Assembly (NCBI GenBank): GCA_000403315.2
Contig: KE159636.1
Span: 2,082,041 to 2,146,040 of the forward strand
Reading direction: 5' to 3'
DNA from: Lachnospiraceae bacterium A2
GTDB taxonomy: Bacteria > Bacillota > Clostridia > Lachnospirales > Lachnospiraceae
DNA length: 64,000 nucleotides
A program made the position numbers and the translations under genes. How positions within the stretch are numbered: the stretch's first letter is position 1; each line of letters opens with the position of its first letter. Positions 18,177-25,447 of this stretch are shown here, one piece after another. The notes beneath the pieces were generated by a model, which searched no databases, was not told where the DNA came from, and saw only the letters and a list, made by a program, of their open reading frames with translations.

Positions 18177-18419
18177 ATGAATGAAAGATTAACATGGGAA
18201 CAGATTCAGGAGAAGTATCCCGACCAGTGGATTGGACTGGTAGAAGTGGAATATGAGCCAGATAATGATGCAACCATAAAGTCTGCGGTTGTAAAGTATA
18301 CAAATAAGTCGAAAAGCGAACTGACCCGAATGCAAATCCAGACAAATGGAGAGATTTTGGGAAGATATACAACGCCAGATAATGTTTTTCAACTGGGAGC
18401 AGTGGGGTATTTTGGATGA
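18177..18419 (+). CDS. 80-residue cassette protein, copy 1
   Basis: 80 residues beginning MNERLTWEQIQEKYPDQWIG, then a beta-rich section (VEVEYEPDNDATIKSAVVKY) and ending DNVFQLGAVGYFG. It is a close paralogue of the protein at 19930 (identical at most positions), which also fixes the start at ATG 18177 (GAGGTG at 18165). An in-frame ATG at 18096 overlapping the previous stop would add 27 unrelated residues. The stop overlaps the start of the aspartyl protease gene (ATGA), so the two are translationally coupled. No named family is recognised; a partner, inhibitor or substrate of the protease is a reasonable guess. Confidence 0.82.
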   Translation: MNERLTWEQIQEKYPDQWIGLVEVEYEPDNDATIKSAVVKYTNKSKSELTRMQIQTNGEILGRYTTPDNVFQLGAVGYFG

Positions 18420-18874
18420 AACAGTTTATATTAAATATGAATGCGAAATATCAGAGACCGATTGTTGAGCTGAAGTCATGGCATAATTTTGAAGCATTGT
18501 TAGATACAGGGGCGTTTTTTCCCATTTGGACAGCAGATGAAGATATCCTTGAGTTGTTAGGTGGAAGAGTTTTGAAAAGGGGTATTTCATTTGGGGGATT
18601 TGGCGGAACAACAAAAGGAAATTTATATCAGTTGCAGGAGATAATAATAGGTGATTTAATATTTCCCAACACCCATATTGTAGCTTGTAAAGATTTGAGA
18701 GATGTTCCTTTTCAGTTGATTTTAAGTGCCACGATGTTTCAGCATCTGATTTATGAAATTGATGATAAGAACCACAAATTCAACGTAACAATACCAGACA
18801 ATGAAAGTAATGTGAGGAATCTCAGGATTGAGGATTCTAATGGGAGACTGCATATTTTGTGTCATTCTTCCTGA
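18416..18874 (+). CDS. Retropepsin-like aspartyl protease, cassette copy 1
   Basis: 152 residues with the retroviral-type aspartyl protease pattern: NFEALLDTGAFFPIW (catalytic D30-T-G), a glycine-rich flap-like section (GGFGGTTKGNLYQLQEIIIG), DLIFPNTHIVA, and LILSATMFQHLIYEID in place of the usual second hydrophobic-hydrophobic-Gly element. Such proteins act as dimers, each giving one DTG. There is no signal peptide, so it should be cytoplasmic. The ATG overlaps the stop of the 80-aa gene. A near-identical copy lies at 20169. It is unrelated in sequence to SpoIIGA at 50271 apart from the shared DTG. Confidence 0.85.
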   Translation: MKQFILNMNAKYQRPIVELKSWHNFEALLDTGAFFPIWTADEDILELLGGRVLKRGISFGGFGGTTKGNLYQLQEIIIGDLIFPNTHIVACKDLRDVPFQLILSATMFQHLIYEIDDKNHKFNVTIPDNESNVRNLRIEDSNGRLHILCHSS

Positions 18875-19157
18875 AAACAAGGGAAAAATATTTTGGTAAT
18901 GGTGAGAAGCTGGATTGCCATATGATTCTGTATAAAATATTTTGTATTTTCACTGGAAAAGTGTGAGGTTATTTTATGCAGTGCATATTTTGTAGGAATC
19001 TTGGCGTTTCAGTCGGATTTTTCTGGTGCATGCTGGCGGGGCTGAATGGTATCGCTGCGTTTGTTCTGAGCCTTTTGCAAAGAGGCGTTTGTACACAGCG
19101 CGTTTGTACATAGCAGCATTTGTTCCGGGCATATTTTGTGGGCTGTGTTTGCTCCGT

Positions 19158-19205
19158 GCAGCCGACCAGACGGCGAAGCTGAGCAGCTTTGAGGATAAGG
19201 CTTAG
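19158..19205 (+). pseudogene. prfA: Displaced 3' end of prfA (right attachment site)
   Basis: Read in frame, these bases encode AADQTAKLSSFEDKA and TAG, a plausible RF1 C-terminus closely matching the AADQAAKL near the end of the intact prfA 6.2 kb upstream. The first 25 bases (19158-19182) match 12919-12943 at 24 of 25. The stretch has no start and is followed by a good terminator. It is best read as the original gene end, separated from prfA by the inserted segment. Confidence 0.68.
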
Positions 19206-19282
19206 AGGCTTTGGCCTTGCGGCGATAAGGAAATATTCACAATAACTTTTTTATTGGCGCTGGCAAACAGGGTGTAAGCAAG

Positions 19283-19331
19283 AGCAGAGAACATGTCACT
19301 TCTTTCGTGGCTGGTTCTCTGCTTTTCTGTT
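19283..19331 (+). terminator. Hairpin terminator, probably the original prfA terminator
   Basis: AGCAGAGAAC (19283-19292) pairs with GTTCTCTGCT (19314-19323), followed by TTTCTGTT. It sits 78 bases after the displaced prfA end, where no intact upstream gene would need it otherwise. Confidence 0.7.
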
Positions 19332-19443
19332 ACACAGTAGAACATCGTTTTTGAGGGCGGGCATATAAAACTTATCCCATCATTTCAACGTCTGCAAAGA
19401 CACATAAATCAAATGCAATACAAAACAAAATATGCCAGAACTA

Positions 19444-19877
19444 TTAAAACATACCCTCCCCTAAATATTTGTCATGCGGAACAATTAAGTACTTTTTGAT
19501 AGGTTTCCAATAACTGTCATAAAGATTTTTTTGTGTTGTCCCGTAGCTTTCATATCTGAAATTGCATAATTCGTTATTTGGTATTTCCAAAATTCCACCG
19601 TGGTAGCGTATAGGAGCAATTTTTTGAAAAATTTCTTTCAGAACTCCGTCAAAACTGCCCTGCGTGGTGCTGTAGGCAGTGAGAGGGTTTGGGATACTTC
19701 CCAACAAGCAAGACCTTTCCGGCAAGCCATAGAGTGGACGGACAGATTTACGGAAATGGGTATCCAGTTTCTGTGCTTGCTCCGAAGTATGAATAGCCCT
19801 GAAAAAGGGATGGGTCTTTTCATTGCAGGGGGATGGGCGGTGTGGTATACTTATGGTACAATTTGTGGGATGGTATG
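19444..19877 (-). pseudogene. Unrecognised gene remnant, 5' end lost
   Basis: A minus-strand frame open for about 144 codons with convincing protein texture: THPFFRAIHTSEQAQKLDTH, then FRKSVRPLYGLPERSCLLGS, VLKEIFQKIAPIRYHGGILE and a C-terminal KKYLIVPHDKYLGEGMF. The only start-like codon is a TTG at 19723-19725, in mid-domain, without a ribosome site, and the frame closes upstream at about 19878, right before cassette copy 2. I read it as the C-terminal part of a gene truncated when the second cassette arrived. Family unknown. An overlapping plus-strand frame (19600-19893) is its shadow. Confidence 0.45.
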
Positions 19878-19929
19878 TTTAAACGATGAATAAACGTAAT
19901 AGAGAGAAGCAATATACAGGAGGTATTGT

Positions 19930-20172
19930 ATGTCTGAAAGATTGACGTGGGAAGAAATTCAGGAAAAGTACCCGGACCAGTGGGTAGGGTTGGCAGAGGT
20001 AGAATATGAACCAGATAATGATGCGACCATAAAGTCTGCAATTGTGAAATATACGGATAAGTCGAAAAATGAACTGACACGGATGCAGATTCAGACAAAT
20101 GGTAACTTGCTGGGGGTATATACGACACCAGATCATGTTTTCCAGATGGGTGCAGTGGGGTATTTTGGATGA
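19930..20172 (+). CDS. 80-residue cassette protein, copy 2
   Basis: 80 residues, MSERLTWEEIQEKYPDQWVG at the start and DHVFQMGAVGYFG at the end, differing from copy 1 at about a dozen positions, mostly conservative. Conserved blocks are EYEPDNDATIKSA, KYT-KSK-ELTRMQIQTNG and YTTPD. AGGAGG lies at 19919-19924. The stop overlaps the start of the second aspartyl protease exactly as in copy 1, so the gene pair was duplicated, or acquired twice, as a unit. Confidence 0.85.
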   Translation: MSERLTWEEIQEKYPDQWVGLAEVEYEPDNDATIKSAIVKYTDKSKNELTRMQIQTNGNLLGVYTTPDHVFQMGAVGYFG

Positions 20173-20633
20173 AACAATTTATTTTGTCATTAATGAAAAA
20201 CAGCTTGCGTCCAGTTGTGAAATTAGAAAGCTGGAATAATTTTAGGGCGTTGCTGGATACAGGGGCATTCTTTCCGATTTGGACTGCGGAAGAAAAAATA
20301 CTGAATGATTTAGGGGGAAGAATGCTGAGGAAAGATGTTTCGTTCAGTGGGTTTGGCGGCAGTACAAAAGGTAATTTATATGAAGTGGAAAAGATTGTGA
20401 TAGGTGACCTGATTTTTCCGAATACACATATTGTAGCCTGTAAAGATTTGAGCGATGTTCCATTTCAGTTGATTTTAAGCGCTACAATGTTCCAAAACCT
20501 GGTTTATGAAATTGATGATAAAAACCATAAGTTAAATGTCACAATACCGGATGATGAAAGCAATGTAAGGAATCTCCGGATAGAGGATTCCAATGGCAGG
20601 CTGCATGTCCTGTGCCATTCTGCTGAACCATAG
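20169..20633 (+). CDS. Retropepsin-like aspartyl protease, cassette copy 2
   Basis: 154 residues, with NFRALLDTGAFFPIWTAEE (catalytic D30), GFGGSTKGNLYEVEKIVIGD, and LILSATMFQNLVYEIDDKNH. The whole second half is nearly identical to copy 1, including NVRNLRIEDSNGRLH; the first 25 residues diverge more. Coupled to the 80-aa gene by ATGA. Both copies keep the catalytic triplet, so neither looks decayed. Unlike copy 1 it lies outside the prfA-duplication-bounded segment and has no ATPase gene before it. Confidence 0.85.
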   Translation: MKQFILSLMKNSLRPVVKLESWNNFRALLDTGAFFPIWTAEEKILNDLGGRMLRKDVSFSGFGGSTKGNLYEVEKIVIGDLIFPNTHIVACKDLSDVPFQLILSATMFQNLVYEIDDKNHKLNVTIPDDESNVRNLRIEDSNGRLHVLCHSAEP

Positions 20634-20949
20634 GCTGGTATATGGGAATAGCCCTCTATGAAAGAATTTATAGATTCATTAAATTATTACAGGGATAATG
20701 ATTCGTTTTTGGAATTTTAAATAAATGAGGGTTTGTTATAAAATCTGTGTAAAGAAGCTGTCTGAAAAATTCCTTTGGACTGCCTGATTCCCTTGCTTAA
20801 AATGCCAGAAGCCAGCCTACGGGTTTTTGGCATCTTGATAAAATCCATTATGGCAGTCCAGAGGACTTACACGCATAATCTGACGTTCTTCTTTAAGCTG
20901 TTTAGTAGCGAAGTGAAGTTGCCAGCTTAAGCTGATAACGGATTAGTTC
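20634..20949. repeat. Intergenic region with a 95-bp nested palindrome
   Basis: No gene. Arms TCCTTTGGACTGCC (20771-20784) and GGCAGTCCAGAGGA (20852-20865) enclose a second hairpin (ATGCCAGAAGCC...GGGTTTTTGGCAT). It has no poly-T exit, so it looks more like a dispersed palindromic element than a terminator; only one copy is seen in the window. Confidence 0.5.
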
Positions 20950-21831
20950 TCATTTCCAATATTTCTGGACCCATGCTTCTGCATCGTTTTCTTCAAGTTT
21001 ATATTTTCCTGCTATTTTTTTTATGGTTTCTGAAACAGGCAACCCTATCTCCTGACACATCTCAATCGCTGAAATCACAGCTGCCTTTTTTGCAGCTTCT
21101 GCAGCTGCCTTTTCCGCAGCTTCTTTTTTCTCACTTTCCACATAAGCGCGCATTACCTGTTCTTCATCAAACAATGTCATCATCATATCCACAACCTCCT
21201 GTTCCCTGCTGGATAAATACTCTTTCAGGACATCCCTGTTTTTACAGATATTGATCGTATTGGTAACTGCTTTCCTGGTTCGTCCATATAATTTCACCTG
21301 CTCGTCATATACTTTTGTAAAAGCCACATACTGGCTGATAATATCATTGTCTTTCCCATCGTATATCATTTTTACCTTTACATCAATAGCGCATTCTTCC
21401 CCGCTAAAAAATTCTTCGGAAAGAGAAATATATTCTGGCTTGCTTATCCTTTTTCCGGTGAATATTACGTATAACTCCGGTTTTGGCAGCTTTACTTTTT
21501 TGCTGCCATAAAGGTTATCGTTCCTGTGTTCAAAATATTCATGATAGGACTGCACCAGATACATCAATGCCCGGATTATGATATTCATCGTCCACGTGGT
21601 CTGAGCCTCAGTCAGAATCATAATTTTATCCCCTACTGTGAAGCCAAGGTCATTATAGCAGGAATCTACTAATATATTTTTTATCGTGATGTCCTTCAGT
21701 TCATCTTCCGTAGTTTCTGTATCTTCTGGGTGGAGCGCCCGGTATAGCTGTAATAGGTATTTTTTATCCTGAAATAAATTCGTAAAAAGGCTGTCTTTAA
21801 TCGTATATTTTGCAATATCTGTTTTTTCCAT
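20950..21831 (-). CDS. Rpn family recombination-promoting nuclease / PD-(D/E)XK transposase-like
   Basis: 293 residues with the Rpn/PDDEXK_2 pattern: KDSLFTNLFQDKKYLLQLYR at the start, VGDKIMILTEAQTTWTMNII (the E-x-Q catalytic strand), RALMYLVQSYHEYFE, KLPKPELYVIFTG and a C-terminal helical tail rich in Ala/Glu/Lys (EAAEKAAAEAAKKAA) ending in EENDAEAWVQKYWK. Rpn proteins are RecA-independent DNA endonucleases by family knowledge. Clostridial genomes carry many copies; another, less similar, lies at 59348. GGAAGGAATGG precedes the start. Confidence 0.88.
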   Translation of the reverse strand: MEKTDIAKYTIKDSLFTNLFQDKKYLLQLYRALHPEDTETTEDELKDITIKNILVDSCYNDLGFTVGDKIMILTEAQTTWTMNIIIRALMYLVQSYHEYFEHRNDNLYGSKKVKLPKPELYVIFTGKRISKPEYISLSEEFFSGEECAIDVKVKMIYDGKDNDIISQYVAFTKVYDEQVKLYGRTRKAVTNTINICKNRDVLKEYLSSREQEVVDMMMTLFDEEQVMRAYVESEKKEAAEKAAAEAAKKAAVISAIEMCQEIGLPVSETIKKIAGKYKLEENDAEAWVQKYWK

Positions 21832-22071
21832 TCCTTCTTCCTTTCATCCCCGCCTTTTTAGCAGGGAAATAATTAGGTGCCATCTTGGTTTCATTATACA
21901 GAAAAACTATCCGATATTCAAGGGTGATTCCTCGCTTGTTCATTAGATGCTATCATTTTCAAGCCTGATACATTTTTTATGAGTGACACGATTTCTGACA
22001 TTAATTTTTTGTAAATTTATGCTTTTTATGAGCAAAGATGAAAAGACAGAATGCCGGAAATCTTCATAAAT

Positions 22072-23743
22072 GAGGGCACTGAAAAACTCCCACTTTTTTG
22101 TTGGGAGTTTTCTTATCTCTATATAAACAGCATCTGTGTACAAATTTGCTCTAAAGCATGCAAGGAAAAGCGTTCCCTTACTGCATAACCGGCTCCGTCA
22201 GCCTCGTGATTCTCTTGGCATTTGCCACAAATGCTGTGATATACATTTGCAGTTCCATGGCAAACAGCCCTCTCGAATCCGCTCTGCGTAATCCGTGGGC
22301 TTCTTTTAATTCACCATTCTTTTCTTCAATCCGATGCCGAATCTTCATCCGTTCCCTGAAATATTCACTCTCCTCAAATTTTAGTCTTTCCAGGTTCTTT
22401 TCGCTTGCCTGGGTAATGCTGTAACTCCGTTCCTTTGATTTCCCTCTCCCTACACGGCAGCTTTCTCTTAACGGGCATTTCCTGCATTTCACTTTGCTAA
22501 ATATATATCTTAAATAGGTATTCCCGTTCTTTGCTGTCCGTTTCTCTACCCGCATCGCCAATTCCCCGGCTGGACACTGCAGCATTCCGGCATCCTTATT
22601 GTAACAGAATCCTTCTTCCAGTTTTCCGTTTGCTGCCGCTGCCACCGCCGTATTTGTCCGTGCAATTAATGTAATCCCTTCGCCACAGGCTTCCAGATTA
22701 TCATCGCTGACATATGCCATATCCCCTATTACTTCTGTCACTTCTATCCCTGTTTCCTGCACCTTTTCTATCAGTCCCGGTAACTCCTGGCCGTCCGGCG
22801 CACCTCCATGCGTTACGCTTATCCCCGCAATCAGACGTTCCTCTGTCATTGCCAGGTGGTTTTTATATCCGTAAAATGTGCTCGTTGGCGTTTTGTGCCC
22901 AAACCGTGCATCTTTGTCATCCTTTGAACGTATATCCCTGATCTTTTCATCCTCAAGCAGTTCCTTCATTTCCCTGGCAAGCTCCTGTATCTTCCCGCTG
23001 CCACAGGCTGCTATCCCTTCCTCCAGAGCCTTTAGCAGATTTTTTGTATATGCAATTTCTTCCTCCAGTCCGGCTTCCAGGGATGGTTTTTCGGGGAATT
23101 TTTCTGATAAATCAAAAGCATTTTTATAGATTTCCTTCCGGAGCTGTTTACTCATATCCCGCAAAATCTGTGTAGGGGATTTCGCACGGACAGATGCGTT
23201 TGTATGGGTGGAATCTACGATAATGGTTCCTGATTTTATCAGACCTTTATCCAAAGCCTGCCGGATCGTTTCCTTTAACAGCTCTTCAAGAATATCTTCT
23301 GTAATGCGGGTTTTCCTGAATTTTGTGAGAAGGCTGGGGTCAATCATTTTTGCTTCCGGTTCCAGGTCTAGAAAAAATTTATATGCCATATCTGTCTGGG
23401 CGCTGCTGATCAGAGTTTCATCAGACAGGTCGTAGAGCTTTTTCAAGAACAATAGTTTGAACATCATCTCTGGTTCTTTTGCCGGGCGTCCGAAATTTTC
23501 ACAATACTGTTTCCGCAGCATAGGATTTACAAAACTGAAATCGATGTTCTCTTTTATCTTCCGCAAAAGATGATTTGCAGGAATGATCGCATTGTAAATC
23601 CCCTGATAAGGTGATAATGGTAATTCCAACTGTGAATGATCTTTCAGCATTTCGGAGTCCTCCTTCCCTATACTTCTATTATAATACCAACACTGAAAAA
23701 AGCCCAATTCTTTTTCAAAGAATCAGACTTTTTCAGTGCCCTC
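22072..23743 (-). mobile_element. IS1182-type insertion sequence, complete
   Basis: About 1672 bp, bounded by GAGGGCACTGAAAAA (22072-22086) and its exact complement TTTTTCAGTGCCCTC (23729-23743). ATAAAT flanks both sides (22066-22071, 23744-23749), a candidate short target duplication. It holds one intact minus-strand transposase. Next to the left end, CTCCCACTTTTTTGTTGGGAGTTTTC makes a hairpin terminator for the transposase. Confidence 0.88.
22178..23650 (-). CDS. IS1182 family transposase
   Basis: 490 residues from the ATG at 23648-23650 (MLKDHSQLELPLSPYQGIYN), chosen because GGAGGA lies a few bases upstream; an earlier in-frame ATG at 23707 lacks one. N-terminal DUF772-like domain (NFGRPAKEPEMMFKLLFLKK, YDLSDETLISSAQTDMAY), then the DDE core: IIVDSTHTNAS (first Asp), VIGDMAYVSDDN (second Asp), and RHRIEEKNGELKEAHGLRRA (Glu). 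A CRKCPLRESC zinc-like knuckle precedes the last part. No stops or frameshifts, so it should be active. Confidence 0.95.
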   Translation of the reverse strand: MLKDHSQLELPLSPYQGIYNAIIPANHLLRKIKENIDFSFVNPMLRKQYCENFGRPAKEPEMMFKLLFLKKLYDLSDETLISSAQTDMAYKFFLDLEPEAKMIDPSLLTKFRKTRITEDILEELLKETIRQALDKGLIKSGTIIVDSTHTNASVRAKSPTQILRDMSKQLRKEIYKNAFDLSEKFPEKPSLEAGLEEEIAYTKNLLKALEEGIAACGSGKIQELAREMKELLEDEKIRDIRSKDDKDARFGHKTPTSTFYGYKNHLAMTEERLIAGISVTHGGAPDGQELPGLIEKVQETGIEVTEVIGDMAYVSDDNLEACGEGITLIARTNTAVAAAANGKLEEGFCYNKDAGMLQCPAGELAMRVEKRTAKNGNTYLRYIFSKVKCRKCPLRESCRVGRGKSKERSYSITQASEKNLERLKFEESEYFRERMKIRHRIEEKNGELKEAHGLRRADSRGLFAMELQMYITAFVANAKRITRLTEPVMQ

Positions 23744-23773
23744 ATAAATAGGCATTTACGGCACTCTGCATAG

Positions 23774-23938
23774 ACAAATGAAAGCTACACCATAATAAGT
23801 ATCGGGGAGTGGGCGCTTGGCTATAGTTGGGCGAAAAAGGAGGAATATAAGACTCCTAATTTTGTGATTTATGGAGAGAAAGGTTCAGTAGGGGAAACTT
23901 ATGCAAATAAGAATGGGTTTTATTCCCGCGAGCAATGA
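23774..23938 (+). pseudogene. Relic of a BspA-like leucine-rich repeat surface protein, C-terminal end
   Basis: A frame opening after a TAG at 23771 encodes ISIGEWALGYSW, then FVIYGEKGSVGETYANKNGF, ending in TGA at 23936-23938. This matches the last repeat of LRR_5/BspA-type cell-surface proteins, which typically end with a TIYG-KGS-AE-YA-KNGF-like unit. There is no start codon or upstream repeat; the rest of the gene is gone, perhaps with the arrival of the IS1182 element 30 bases upstream. Confidence 0.55.
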
Positions 23939-23949
23939 GCCAAGCAGCC
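23919..23949. repeat. Dispersed TTTATTCCC repeat, copy 1
   Basis: TTTATTCCCGCGAGCAATGA followed by GCCAAGCAGCC matches 27331-27361 at 25 of 31 bases. In both places palindromic, GC-rich DNA follows (here TGCGGGTGCAAATACCCCGC). Function unknown. Confidence 0.5.
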
Positions 23950-24340
23950 GCGCTCGTGCGGATATTTGGCGAATGCCGCGAAGGTAAGTGCCCTGCGGGT
24001 GCAAATACCCCGCCCCTTGGGGCGGAAAGAACAAGCCAGGCCATGTCCCGTAGCTTGCGGGATTGCCGCCGACGAGAAATACCTTATGGTATCGGAATAT
24101 GGGGAAAATGGCTCAGATGCTGAGATTGTCATATTCCAACGTTGGAATTAGGCAGGGAATAGTTCCATTTATAGGGTTAGGGTGCTGGCAGCATTTTTGG
24201 TACTATGTTTCATACCGTCTATTGTTCTTATAAATCCATATATAGAGAAATTATTTGTCCATGTAGTATTTTAGGCATCTGCCTAATCCAAATCGGCAAA
24301 ACTGGCAGATTTGGGTGAAAATTGTAAAATAACCAGACAG
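23950..24340. other. Non-coding region before the GH5 gene
   Basis: Holds GC-rich palindromic sequence to about 24060 (CCCCGCCCCTTGGGGCGG), then AT-rich DNA with a TCCAACGTTGGA palindrome (24134-24145). No frame with protein character is visible on either strand. Confidence 0.4.
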
Positions 24341-24378
24341 ACCCGGGCTTTTCCCTTGTAGGATGCCCGGGTTTTTGT
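24341..24378. terminator. Hairpin overlapping the GH5 promoter
   Basis: ACCCGGGC (24341-24348) pairs with GCCCGGGT (24364-24371), followed by TTTTTG. It lies across the -35 of the GH5 promoter, so it may block readthrough from upstream or act in regulation. Confidence 0.6.
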
Positions 24379-24384
24379 TATAAT
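24356..24384 (+). promoter_or_regulatory. Promoter of the GH5 glucanase operon
   Basis: TTGTAG (24356-24361) and TATAAT (24379-24384), spaced by 17 bases, 57 bases before the ATG at 24441. Confidence 0.7.
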
Positions 24385-24440
24385 AAGCGAGAAAGTACAA
24401 CAGAACAAGATAAAATAAGAACAGAAAGTAGGGAGAATTT

Positions 24441-25427
24441 ATGGAAAAACGCAAACTATGGGCACGCTTAGCCTGCCTGTTCACAGCATTCCTCCTGGCG
24501 CTTGGGCCAGTCCAAGCCAATGCGGGAAAGCTTCCGGCCCTTAAGGTAAAGGGAACCCAGCTTGTCAATCGGAAGAACAAGCCCGTCCGGCTCAAGGGGG
24601 TCAGCACCCACGGCCTGTCATGGTATCCGGAATATGTGAACCAGAAGGCATTTACTTACATGAAAAAGAACTGGAACATCAATGCCGTCCGCCTGGCCAT
24701 GTATACGGCTGAGTACAACGGCTACTGTACCGGGGACGCCGCCAACCGCAAAGCGCTGGAACAGCGGATTGACAAAGGGGTAAAATATGCCACAAAGGCA
24801 GGGCTTTATGTCATTATCGACTGGCATATCCTAAGCGACGGCAACCCAAAAATTTATGAAAAAGAAGCCGTTGCCTTCTTCAAAAAAATGGCAAAAAAAT
24901 ACAAAAAGCACACCAACGTCCTTTATGAAATCTGCAACGAGCCAAACGGCGGCACTACTTGGGCAGATGTGAAGCCTTATGCAAAAAAAGTTGTAAAGGC
25001 CATCCGTTCTAGGGACAAAAATGCTGTCATCCTTATCGGCAGCCCTACGTGGTCCCAGGACGTAGACCTTGCAGCCCAGGATCCCCTCAAAGGGTATAAG
25101 AACCTGATGTATACCCTGCATTTTTATGCTGGGACCCATGGGGATTACCTGCGGCAGAAGGCGCAGGCTGCGCTGGACATGGGGCTTCCCCTGTTTGTGT
25201 CAGAATTTGGCATTTCCGATGCTTCCGGGAATGGCAGGCTGAATAAGGAGGAAGGCGCCAAATGGATGGAATTTTTAAAGGAACGCAACATCAGCGCCAT
25301 TGGCTGGAGCCTGTCCAATAAGGATGAAAGCTCTGCATTAATCAAACCATCTGTGAAAAAGACGTCTGGATGGAAAAAGAAAGATTTAACCCCATGGGGG
25401 AACTGGCTGCTGAAACAGTTCCGGTAA
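24441..25427 (+). CDS. Secreted glycoside hydrolase family 5 endoglucanase
   Basis: 328 residues. Residues 1-28 are a signal peptide (MEKRKLWARLACLFTAFLLA, cleavage near QANAG). The GH5 (cellulase, GH5_2-like) barrel follows: VRLKGVSTHGLSWYP, NAVRLAMYT, YVIIDWHI, acid/base Glu167 in YEICNEPNG, LHFYAGTHGD, and nucleophile Glu255 in FVSEFGISD. It should hydrolyse beta-1,4-glucan or a related polymer outside the cell. The stop codon overlaps a possible start of the next secreted protein (TAATG), so the two form an operon. No carbohydrate-binding module is attached. AGGGAG precedes the ATG. Confidence 0.95.
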   Translation: MEKRKLWARLACLFTAFLLALGPVQANAGKLPALKVKGTQLVNRKNKPVRLKGVSTHGLSWYPEYVNQKAFTYMKKNWNINAVRLAMYTAEYNGYCTGDAANRKALEQRIDKGVKYATKAGLYVIIDWHILSDGNPKIYEKEAVAFFKKMAKKYKKHTNVLYEICNEPNGGTTWADVKPYAKKVVKAIRSRDKNAVILIGSPTWSQDVDLAAQDPLKGYKNLMYTLHFYAGTHGDYLRQKAQAALDMGLPLFVSEFGISDASGNGRLNKEEGAKWMEFLKERNISAIGWSLSNKDESSALIKPSVKKTSGWKKKDLTPWGNWLLKQFR

Positions 25428-25447
25428 TGAAAGGAATGGCAAAATTT

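Larger units (their letters stand above)
18875..19443. other. Non-coding junction region with relics and displaced prfA end
   Basis: No intact gene. From about 18960 to 19150 there are broken, GTTTGTA-rich repeats (GCGTTTGTACACAGCGCGTT, CATTTGTTCC). At 19158 the prfA-like end begins and at 19283-19330 lies its terminator. From 19340 to 19443 the DNA is AT-rich with no obvious feature until the minus-strand relic begins. Confidence 0.6.

Noticed and set aside
13022..19158. A complete integrative element with its own integrase
   Set aside because: The flanking prfA duplication fits integration, but no recombinase, excisionase or conjugation gene is present; only a remnant or trans-mobilised island can be claimed.
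19600..19893. 97-residue plus-strand frame between the cassettes
   Set aside because: Opposite strand to a frame with better protein character; no ribosome site, unusual composition.
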